Source of the DNA: Verrucomicrobiales bacterium
GTDB lineage: Bacteria; Verrucomicrobiota; Verrucomicrobiia; Verrucomicrobiales; DEV007
NCBI GenBank assembly: GCA_022424805.1
Contig: JAKMGR010000518.1
Coordinates: 1-6,479 of the forward strand
DNA: 6,479 bases
Direction of reading: 5' to 3'
Shown here: positions 1 to 5,885 of the stretch, in pieces
Layout of the letters: every line of letters starts with the position of its first letter
How positions within the stretch are numbered: the stretch's first letter is position 1
Notes under the pieces: model-generated
What the model was told of the DNA's origin: nothing
What the model saw: only the letters and a program-made list of their open reading frames with translations
Database searches by the model: none
Made by a program: the position numbers and the translations under genes

Positions 1-943
1 TAGCACTCCCGGCGATCCAATGCGCCCGGGCGCGCCTCCACTCTGGCCCACCGTGAAACCAGAGTTCTTTTCCAAGAAAGAATGGGATGAAGCAAAAGCA
101 CGCGCAGAACTGGCCCGCTATCTCACCCGGAAGGATAACCCGCTCTTCTGGCGGTCGATTGCAAACCGAGTCTGGCAATGGACGATGGGAGCACCTCTTG
201 TCGGGACTCCGAACGACTTCGGACGCGGCGGAATGGAGCCGTCTCACCCTCAGCTGCTCGACAGCCTGGCGTCGAACTTGCGAGACGATCCGAACCATTC
301 GCTGAAGGCTCTCGTCAGAAAAATCGTGATCAGTGATGCCTATCGCCGCTCCAGCAGTGGCAATGCAGAAAACGCTGTGATCGATGGAAGCAATACCTAT
401 CTCTGGAGAGGGAAGCGCCGACGCCTCACCGCTGAGGAGTTCCGCGATTCCATCCTCGTCATCAGCGGGCTGCTCGATAGAAAAATGGGCGGCCCCAGCT
501 TTCAGGATTTCGTAATCGAGAAACCACAGCATTCTCCTCACTACCAATATCACCTCTACGATCCAAACGATCCCAAGTCGCATCGAAGGACGATTTATCG
601 TTTTGTCGTTCGCTCTCAACCGCAACCCATGCTGACAACGCTCGACTGCGCGGATCCCAGCTTGAGCGTTCCGGCAAGGGACGAGTCGACAACCGCCCTG
701 CAGGCGCTCACCCAGTGGAATCATCGATTTGTGGAAGCCATGTCAGGACAATTCGCAGATCGCCTTCGCAAAAACACCACATCCTCTGCCGAAGCCAAAG
801 TCCTATTGGCATGCCAACTGGCATTGAGTCGTCTCCCTTCTGAAGAGGAAAAAAAAATCCTGACAAATCACCTATCTGAACACGGCGAAGAAGCCTTCGC
901 TCGGGTTCTATTCAACCTGAACGCTTTTGTGTATGTCGACTGA
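1..943 (+). CDS. DUF1553 (PSD1) domain protein, C-terminal part
   Basis: This is the C-terminal half of a DUF1549/DUF1553-type protein. The frame is open to the left edge (codons from position 2, reading S-T-P-G-D-P before the first ATG at 20), so that ATG is internal and the real start lies outside the window. Counting from that ATG, the DUF1553 block is clear: A-x-Y-L-T-x-K-D-N-P-L-F-W about residues 32-44, N-R-V-W-Q-W about 49-54, L-V-G-T-P-N-D-F-G about 60-68, P-S-H-P-Q-L-L-D about 74-81 and S-D-A-Y-R-R-S-S about 105-112. The frame ends in the family-typical N-A-F-V-Y-V-D. Full-length relatives are roughly 700-1000 residues and often carry an N-terminal cytochrome-c-like domain, which cannot be seen here. 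The biochemical role of the family is not firmly established; such proteins are exported and occur with DUF1501 partners in polysaccharide-use loci. The downstream DUF1501 gene starts inside its last codons, so the two are co-translated. Confidence 0.95.
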   Translation, partial: STPGDPMRPGAPPLWPTVKPEFFSKKEWDEAKARAELARYLTRKDNPLFWRSIANRVWQWTMGAPLVGTPNDFGRGGMEPSHPQLLDSLASNLRDDPNHSLKALVRKIVISDAYRRSSSGNAENAVIDGSNTYLWRGKRRRLTAEEFRDSILVISGLLDRKMGGPSFQDFVIEKPQHSPHYQYHLYDPNDPKSHRRTIYRFVVRSQPQPMLTTLDCADPSLSVPARDESTTALQALTQWNHRFVEAMSGQFADRLRKNTTSSAEAKVLLACQLALSRLPSEEEKKILTNHLSEHGEEAFARVLFNLNAFVYVD

Positions 944-2384
944 ACTCAGAACATCGCGCCGCCATTTCCTGGGCGCCTCGACGAGTGCATTTGGCAGCCT
1001 CGCCCTCGGCGACTTGCTCGCACGCGACGGTGTTCTCGGGCAACGCTTGCATCATCCACCGAAAGCAAAGCGGGTGATTCAGCTTTTCATGGCCGGCGCG
1101 GCGAGTCATGTCGACACCTTCGATCACAAACCGCTTTTGAAGAAAGAAGACGGCAAGGCCTGGGATCCCGGCGAGGCAGTGGAACTTTTTCAAAGCACGC
1201 CCGGAGCCACCTTCGCCAGCCCATGGAAATTCTGCCCCTATGGCAAGAGCGGGAAAATGATGAGCGACATCGTCGCGCCTCTTGGAGAAGTCGTTGATGA
1301 CATCGCGTTCGTTCACAACATGGAGGGAAAGACTGGAGTTCACAGCCAGGGCACACTTCTGCAGACGACAGGCTTCAACTTTCCCGGCTTTCCGAGTGCC
1401 GGTTCGTGGGTTTCTTACGGTCTCGGAAGTGAAAATGAAAATCTTCCCGGCTTTGTGGTTTTGCCCGATCACCGCGGCTACGCCTCCAACGGAGCCAAGA
1501 ATTGGGCCACGGCTTTTCTTCCCGCCGAGCATCAAGGCACGGTCATTCGCCCCGGTTCAGAAAAGCCGATCGCTGATCTTTTCGCACCGAAAAGCCAATT
1601 CATCACTCCCGAAAACGATCGCGCAGGGCTTGAGGCGCTCTCGAAACTCAATGCGCTTCATGCCGCCGACCGTCCCGGAGACGATCGACTTTCCGCTCGC
1701 GTCCGCAGTTACGAATTGGCAGCAGCGATGCAACTCAGTGCGACCGATGCACTCGACGTTTCGCGGGAACCGGAATACATCAAAGACATGTATGGCCTTT
1801 CTCCCGATGGCCCCGGTGTCGACGATTCCGGAACGATCAATGAGAAAGCAGAGACCGAGTTTTTCGGAAGGAAGTGTCTCGTTGCCCGTCGGCTTCTCGA
1901 GCGCGGCGTTCGATTCGTGCAGGTGTGGAGCGGCAATGACAACGGCTTTCCTCGACGCAACTGGGACAGCCACGGGGATGTGAAGCGAGACCATGCGCCA
2001 CTCGCATTGGGAATGTCACGAGGCGCGGCAGCCCTGATCAAGGATCTGAAGCAGCGCGGCATGCTGGAAGATACGATCATTCTCTGGACGACAGAATTTG
2101 GGAGAATGCCGTGCTCGCAAGGCAGCAAGGGGCGAGATCACAATCCTTTTGTTTTCACCAACTGGCTTTGCGGTGGCGGAATCAAAGGCGGTACCTATGG
2201 AGAGTCAGACGAATGGGGTTTCAAACCGCTCGACAGAAACCGCCCCACTCATGTCTACGACATCCACGCGACAATTCTTCATCAACTGGGTATCGATCAC
2301 GAACAACTCACGGTGAGACACAATGGAATCGATCGCCGCCTCACCGATGTACACGGCCATGTGCTAAAGGAGATGCTCGCGTGA
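933..2384 (+). CDS. DUF1501 family protein with Tat signal
   Basis: Complete 483-residue DUF1501 protein, a family related to the alkaline phosphatase/sulfatase superfamily and usually paired with DUF1553. I chose ATG 933 because it places a twin-arginine signal (S-R-R-H-F-L-G, residues 8-14) at the N-terminus, followed by a short hydrophobic stretch; a TTG at 927 is the only upstream alternative. Family blocks follow in order: F-M-A-G-A-A-S-H-V-D-T-F-D-H-K-P (52-67), G-V-H-S-Q-G (135-140), a Gly/Pro-rich stretch near 148-165, V-W-S-G-N-D-N (331-337), W-D-S-H-G-D-V (344-350), W-T-T-E-F-G-R-M-P (385-393), G-R-D-H-N-P-F (400-406) and G-G-G-I-K-G-G (414-420). The His/Asp residues in these blocks are candidate metal ligands by analogy only. 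The start overlaps the DUF1553 stop by 11 bp and no Shine-Dalgarno is visible, which fits coupled translation. The Tat signal implies folding, perhaps with a cofactor, before export. Its substrate is unknown. Confidence 0.96.
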   Translation: MSTELRTSRRHFLGASTSAFGSLALGDLLARDGVLGQRLHHPPKAKRVIQLFMAGAASHVDTFDHKPLLKKEDGKAWDPGEAVELFQSTPGATFASPWKFCPYGKSGKMMSDIVAPLGEVVDDIAFVHNMEGKTGVHSQGTLLQTTGFNFPGFPSAGSWVSYGLGSENENLPGFVVLPDHRGYASNGAKNWATAFLPAEHQGTVIRPGSEKPIADLFAPKSQFITPENDRAGLEALSKLNALHAADRPGDDRLSARVRSYELAAAMQLSATDALDVSREPEYIKDMYGLSPDGPGVDDSGTINEKAETEFFGRKCLVARRLLERGVRFVQVWSGNDNGFPRRNWDSHGDVKRDHAPLALGMSRGAAALIKDLKQRGMLEDTIILWTTEFGRMPCSQGSKGRDHNPFVFTNWLCGGGIKGGTYGESDEWGFKPLDRNRPTHVYDIHATILHQLGIDHEQLTVRHNGIDRRLTDVHGHVLKEMLA

Positions 2385-2388
2385 GTTT

Positions 2389-2526
2389 TTACTTCGTCTG
2401 CTCGAGCAACTCTCCGATTTCTTTTCCACTCCACCGCGACAATTCCTCCAAGAGCTGTTTGGTTTCGAGGAGTTTTGCACCTCTTAGCGCCCGTCCCTTT
2501 CCATCACGGAGGATCACCCAGAGCGT
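2389..2526 (-). pseudogene. short unrecognised C-terminal gene remnant
   Basis: A minus-strand frame of 45 codons ends with TAA at 2391-2389, only 4 bases after the DUF1501 stop and convergent with it. The translation looks like real protein: W-V-I-L-R-D-G-K-G-R, then an amphipathic Leu/Glu/Lys-rich helix (L-L-E-T-K-Q-L-L-E-E-L) and G-K-E-I-G-E-L-L-E-Q-T-K at the end. It lies in the same frame as the broken propeller gene upstream, separated from it by TAG (2541-2539) and TGA (2529-2527). A GTG at 2517-2515 could serve as a start, giving about 42 residues. I do not recognise the family. It may be the tail of a lost gene or a tiny gene; the absence of a ribosome site and the surrounding decay favour a remnant. 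Confidence 0.35.
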
Positions 2527-2538
2527 TCAGGTATCGAT

Positions 2539-3288
2539 CTAATCAATATCATCGTAGCGAAACTTCTTTGCCCAGAAAAATTTCCAAATCACCATCCCTC
2601 TGTCATCGAGGATAAAATTGAGTAGAAAGACGAATCGGAGAAAAAAGAAGATCAACTTGAGCAATACGATTCCGAAAAGGAGCAGGAGCCATTCATCAGG
2701 CCAAATGCGTTCTATTCGATCAAATAAAAGATGCTCACCGAAGTAGTGCTTTTCACCTTCCTCTGTAGCAACTTTGTGCCAATGATGGTTGGGATCCTTG
2801 AGTGCTCGTTCAAAGACAGCATGGGCGTGCTGCCTACCGAAATTTCGATAGCGATATCCATCGGTTTCCTCTTCGTCAATGTAGACACCTCCGCCTGAGC
2901 AATCGACGGTGAAAAGATTATTGGGTGCCAACTTTTCCCCTTCCAACGGCAGGTCGGGCACGTTCACGGGTTTCCAGGAAACCCCATCATCACTCTCGGC
3001 CGCCACCATCGTAAACGGCGACCATTTCACAGAGTGAACGAGACGAGACTTCCCAGTCTCTTCATCAATCCAGACACTGGAAAATTTGACACCTCGATCC
3101 AGAAAGGAAGGATCACAGTATGCACATTATTCAACCCATTCCGGCTCACCATGACAAAACTTCAGGTTATTCCAATGATCAAGTTTCCACAGATCGAAGA
3201 ATAAAACTTTTCGAGTACGCGCATATTCCCCAAAGGAAAGGAACAAAGTTCCGAAAACCATCAGCGCTACACCAAGGGCAGCTTTCAT
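2539..3288 (-). pseudogene. broken secreted glycoside-hydrolase-like beta-propeller gene
   Basis: The gene starts at ATG 3288-3286 with a signal-peptide-like M-K-A-A-L-G-V-A-L-M-V-F-G and then V-L-F-F-D-L-W-K-L-D. After 53 codons it meets TAA at 3129-3127. The same frame continues convincingly past the stop: C-D-P-S-F-L-D-R-G-V-K-F, W-I-D-E-E-T-G-K, V-K-W-S-P-F, then the propeller-style E-S-D-D-G-V-S-W, N-N-L-F-T-V-D-C-S-G-G, F-G-R-Q-H-A-H-A and A-L-K-D-P-N-H-H-W. These features resemble the exported propeller proteins related to GH32/GH43 that are common in Planctomycetota and Verrucomicrobiota (inference from memory). After W-P-D-E-W-L-L-L (about 2680) the zero frame turns into an improbable Leu/Phe-rich run, while another frame gives P-F-R-N-R-I-A-Q-V-D-L-L-F-S-P and R-D-G-D-L-E-I-F-L-G-K-E-V-S-L-R. 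That points to a one-base loss plus a further TGA at 2605-2603. About 250 codons remain, roughly half the length I would expect. The start overlaps the sulfatase stop. A gene caller would probably report only 2539-3030 from a GTG. Confidence 0.75.
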
Positions 3289-4760
3289 TTTTTCTTTTCC
3301 TCTTTCTTTAGCAAGTATCTGACACGGTCATATTCCGGGTTCACACACTTGTCTTCCCAGCGCTTCAAAGCAGAAAGAAGTCCCACATCAGATTCTGGGG
3401 CCTGCCCCTTGTCGCCGGTTTCCTCAATCCACTCCGCGAGATATTTGCGATGCTGATCCAATTGCTCCGCAAAGTGAGGGTCTTCAGCAAGGTTGTGCAG
3501 CTCGTGAGGGTCGTTTTCCAAATCGTAGAATTCCTCCGGAACTCGGTCCTCGCCGAAGAAAATCAACTGAGTCTCGTTCATTTCCCCGTTCGCCATCATC
3601 TCGCGAAACTTCTTCGTGACCGGCCAGCCATCTTTGTAGGTCGGCTGCATGTAGGGGCGATCCGTCAGGTAGTTGCGGAGATATTTGAAACGCGGAGTCA
3701 CTACCGCACGGATTTTTTCGATCGTGTAGTCGCAGCGATCGCGCGCCGCCACGAGATACTTTCTTGGCTGGTAATCTTCGACCAGAAAATTGAGCCCCTC
3801 CATTTTTTTCGGAACACCGATTTCAGAAACCGCAAGCGATGCCGCGGAAACGTCGATCCCACTGACGAGGTCATCCCGGACCGCTCCCGCCTCGATCCCG
3901 GGACCGACAACGATAAGCGGCATGTGGATCCCTCCTTCGTATAGCATCTGCTTGTGGCGATGCAGCTTCATGCCATGATCGGAAAACATGAAGATAAAGG
4001 TATTCTCGTAGAGACCATCTTCCTTCAACTTGGCGATCACCTGCCCAACTTGCTCGTCGGTTTTCAGGAGACAATCGTAGTGATGGGCAATCTCCTCACG
4101 AACAATCGCGACGTCGGGATAATACGGAGGAACCGGGACGGCAGATGGATCAATAACTTTCTCCGCGCGCTTCCCAAGCTTGCCACCGCCCAGTTGAATC
4201 TGGCCAAAGAAGGGCTTTCCATCCGGCTTATCTTTCAGGCAGTCCCCCTTCAAAAACGACCCCGGTCCCCAGCCGCCTTTGCTTCGCTCGAAATCATAGA
4301 GCTCCTCCACCGACCACTCGAAATTGTAGTCGTCTTTCCCTCCTTCATTGAAGGTCCAGAATCCAGCTTTGCGAAATCGGATCGGCAAGGGAGTCGCCCA
4401 CTTCTGCAGAACATTTTTGTCATATTCCCCCATCGATTTTCCCCGGAAGTCAGCCCGGCAACTCCGATGGTTGTGCGCACCAATCGTCGTTTGCATGTAA
4501 CCCGTCACGATGGCAGAGCGCGTCGCCGAGCATACCCCGGCCGGAGTGTAGAACCGCGTAAACTTTGTTCCTGCCTTGGCAAGGGCATCGATGTTGGGTG
4601 TATCGATCACTTCATCGCCATAGCAACCAAACCAGCCACTGACGTCCTCGAGATAAATCCAGAGAACATTGGGCTGCTCAGCTCCGCGAGCTGGAGAAAT
4701 TCCAATACAAACGGATACAAAGAGGGCAACAAAACAAAAACGAGATAAAGAAGTCATCAT
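3285..4760 (-). CDS. exported type I (formylglycine) sulfatase
   Basis: Intact 491-residue sulfatase of the S1 class, which hydrolyses sulfate esters or sulfamates, here probably on a polysaccharide. A signal peptide spans about residues 1-27 (hydrophobic F-V-A-L-F-V-S-V-C-I-G, cleavage near A-R-G-A), so it acts in the periplasm or outside. The core begins at P-N-V-L-W-I-Y-L-E-D, with D39 as a metal ligand. The active-site motif is C77-S-A-T-R81; C77 would be oxidised to formylglycine by a maturase not present in this window. The third motif position is Ala rather than the usual Pro. F-S-D-H-G at 259-263 supplies further metal ligands, with H-K-Q-M-L-Y-E-G-G following. The C-terminal block E-E-F-Y-D-L-E-N-D-P-H-E-L-H-N-L (409-424) is typical. 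The P-A-G-V-C-S-A-T-R and I-G-A-H-N-H-R-S context recalls the subgroup near heparan N-sulfatase (S1_8), a tentative placement. Start: ATG 4760 with a second ATG directly after it; no strong ribosome site. It is divergent from the methyltransferase, and its stop overlaps the start of the broken propeller gene. Confidence 0.95.
   Translation of the reverse strand: MMTSLSRFCFVALFVSVCIGISPARGAEQPNVLWIYLEDVSGWFGCYGDEVIDTPNIDALAKAGTKFTRFYTPAGVCSATRSAIVTGYMQTTIGAHNHRSCRADFRGKSMGEYDKNVLQKWATPLPIRFRKAGFWTFNEGGKDDYNFEWSVEELYDFERSKGGWGPGSFLKGDCLKDKPDGKPFFGQIQLGGGKLGKRAEKVIDPSAVPVPPYYPDVAIVREEIAHHYDCLLKTDEQVGQVIAKLKEDGLYENTFIFMFSDHGMKLHRHKQMLYEGGIHMPLIVVGPGIEAGAVRDDLVSGIDVSAASLAVSEIGVPKKMEGLNFLVEDYQPRKYLVAARDRCDYTIEKIRAVVTPRFKYLRNYLTDRPYMQPTYKDGWPVTKKFREMMANGEMNETQLIFFGEDRVPEEFYDLENDPHELHNLAEDPHFAEQLDQHRKYLAEWIEETGDKGQAPESDVGLLSALKRWEDKCVNPEYDRVRYLLKKEEKKK
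3289..3302 (-). promoter_or_regulatory. ribosome binding site for the propeller gene, inside the sulfatase tail
   Basis: On the minus strand a GAGG core (3302-3299) within a purine-rich run lies 10 bases before the ATG at 3288. It is encoded by the Lys/Glu-rich last codons of the sulfatase. Together with the ATGA stop/start overlap it supports ATG 3288 as the original start of the now broken downstream gene. Confidence 0.55.
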
Positions 4761-4883
4761 TCTTTTATACAGCAGGCAGCCAGCGTTCGCGACCCCCTCG
4801 GTCCGGCGGGATTGCGGCTAAGTCATAAACATTCGATTTTCGCACGAAAGTATATCAGTCTGGGGCACAGTAATTCACTCCCG
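4761..4883. promoter_or_regulatory. divergent intergenic region, probable promoters
   Basis: This 123-bp gap separates the divergently read sulfatase and methyltransferase, so it should hold a promoter for each. No convincing -35/-10 pair stands out. TATAAA lies just before the sulfatase ATG on the minus strand, and TATATC at 4851-4856 is a weak -10 candidate on the plus strand. A perfect inverted repeat with 5-base arms (TTTCG-CA-CGAAA, 4838-4849) sits just upstream of the latter and could be an operator half-site pair, but it is short enough to be chance. Confidence 0.3.
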
Positions 4884-5759
4884 ATGGCAGGTAAGCAAAA
4901 AGACATTTCCCCAAAAACTCATTTTCGCGGATACGCCATTCCCGGCAGCCCCGCCCCCGGCGATTCCGAGGGGGATCCAGATCTTGAAATTGGCGAAAAC
5001 GAAACGCTCGATGTTCTCTGTGGGCACCTTCGCATTTTTCAACTCAAGGATGGGCACCGCTATTCCACCGACGATCTGCTGACGGCCTGGTATGGGACCA
5101 CATGGTGCCCCAGTGCTAGGCGAATCCTCGATCTGGGCAGCGGCATCGGAACCGTTGCTATGGTAGCCGCGTGGCGTCTCCCGGGAGCAGAAATCGTCAG
5201 TATTGAAGCTCAGGAAGAAAGCACTCCTCTCGCAAAAAAATCAGTTCGCTGGAATGGATTTGAAGACCGTTTTGAAATTCGTCAGGGTGATTTGCGAAGC
5301 CCCGATGTTTTGGCAAAGGAGGAAAAGTTCGATCTCATTCTGGGCAGCCCGCCGTATTTCCCACTCGGAACCGGTGTCGTAGGCGACCATCCCCAAAAGG
5401 TTGCCTGCCGCTTCGAAGTGCGTGGAACAATAGCTGACTACTGCTCTACCGCTTCTCAACATTTGGAAAACGGGGGCATCTTCGCCTGCGTCTTCCCTGT
5501 CAATCCGGACGAGCAACGAGAGCGTGTCACTGAGGCTTCCAAAGCTGCCGATCTCACCATCGTGCGAGAGCGACACATCGTCCTTCGCGAAGGAGAACCA
5601 CCTCTACTCGGCCTGTTTGTCATGTCGAGAAAATGCGACCTCCCGGAGTCCATGCACGATCAAATCTGGGTCGAGCCTCCGCTGGTGATACGCGCAAAGG
5701 ACGGCACTATTCACCCGGAATATTCTGCGGTGAAGTTGAGCTTCGGCTTTCCACCCTGA
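4884..5759 (+). CDS. TrmN6/YfiC-like N6-adenine methyltransferase
   Basis: S-adenosylmethionine-dependent methyltransferase of the 'small' Rossmann class, most like TrmN6 (YfiC), which methylates N6 of A37 in tRNA1(Val). From ATG 4884 it has 291 residues. The family's substrate-side block is D-G-H-R-Y-S-T-D-D-L-L (56-66), the SAM-binding motif I is I-L-D-L-G-S-G-I-G (81-89), an acidic residue after strand 2 sits in S-I-E-A (106-109), and the catalytic motif is G-S-P-P-Y-F (154-159). Serine is an allowed first residue of the [DNS]-P-P-[YF] motif of amino-methyltransferases acting on bases. The C-terminus, G-T-I-H-P-E-Y-S, also fits TrmN6. The frame is open back to a TTG at 4812, but those 24 residues look random and 4884 is the first ATG; no Shine-Dalgarno is seen. 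About 45 residues precede the conserved core, more than in the roughly 245-residue E. coli protein. The tRNA target is inferred; a protein or other RNA target is possible. It is probably a housekeeping gene, unrelated to the sulfatase. Confidence 0.88.
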   Translation: MAGKQKDISPKTHFRGYAIPGSPAPGDSEGDPDLEIGENETLDVLCGHLRIFQLKDGHRYSTDDLLTAWYGTTWCPSARRILDLGSGIGTVAMVAAWRLPGAEIVSIEAQEESTPLAKKSVRWNGFEDRFEIRQGDLRSPDVLAKEEKFDLILGSPPYFPLGTGVVGDHPQKVACRFEVRGTIADYCSTASQHLENGGIFACVFPVNPDEQRERVTEASKAADLTIVRERHIVLREGEPPLLGLFVMSRKCDLPESMHDQIWVEPPLVIRAKDGTIHPEYSAVKLSFGFPP

Positions 5760-5771
5760 ACGCCCACCGTT

Positions 5772-5885
5772 TCACTCCAGCTCTTTTTCTGGATTCTCGC
5801 CTTCCTTGCTTTCATCATCGTAAACAATGCGGCATTCTGGAATCGTAACATCCGAGCTCGTGATTTCCTCTGGGCCGGAGACAAC
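5772..5885 (-). pseudogene. acidic C-terminal gene remnant, unrecognised
   Basis: A minus-strand frame ends with TGA at 5774-5772, 12 bases beyond the methyltransferase stop and convergent with it. Its last 37 codons read like a real protein end: V-V-S-G-P-E-E-I-T-S-S-D-V-T-I-P-E-C-R-I, then a strongly acidic tail (Y-D-D-E-S-K-E-G-E-N-P-E-K). The frame stays open back to TAG at 5939-5937 but contains no ATG, GTG or TTG, and above about 5885 it becomes Arg-rich because the opposite strand there carries the BNR gene remnant. It therefore looks like a gene tail cut off at a rearrangement point. The family is not recognised, and chance is a real alternative for so short a stretch. Confidence 0.33.

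Noticed and set aside
20..22. ATG at 20 as the start of the DUF1553 gene
   Set aside because: The frame is open to the window edge and the family is far longer, so this Met is internal.
2399..2408. 10-bp palindrome TGCTCGAGCA after the DUF1501 stop, as a terminator
   Set aside because: It has no loop and no T-run following, and it lies inside the coding-like minus-strand tail.
3120..3311. Plus-strand ORF of 63 codons between the propeller remnant and the sulfatase
   Set aside because: It is antisense to the propeller gene's signal-peptide end and the sulfatase tail, with no protein-like features of its own.
3954..4748. Plus-strand ORF of 264 codons inside the sulfatase gene
   Set aside because: It is fully antisense to an intact sulfatase with signal peptide and active-site motifs; a shadow frame.
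4812..4883. Upstream TTG start adding 24 residues to the methyltransferase
   Set aside because: There is no ribosome site and the added residues are unlike the family; ATG 4884 is the first ATG and leaves the whole conserved core intact.
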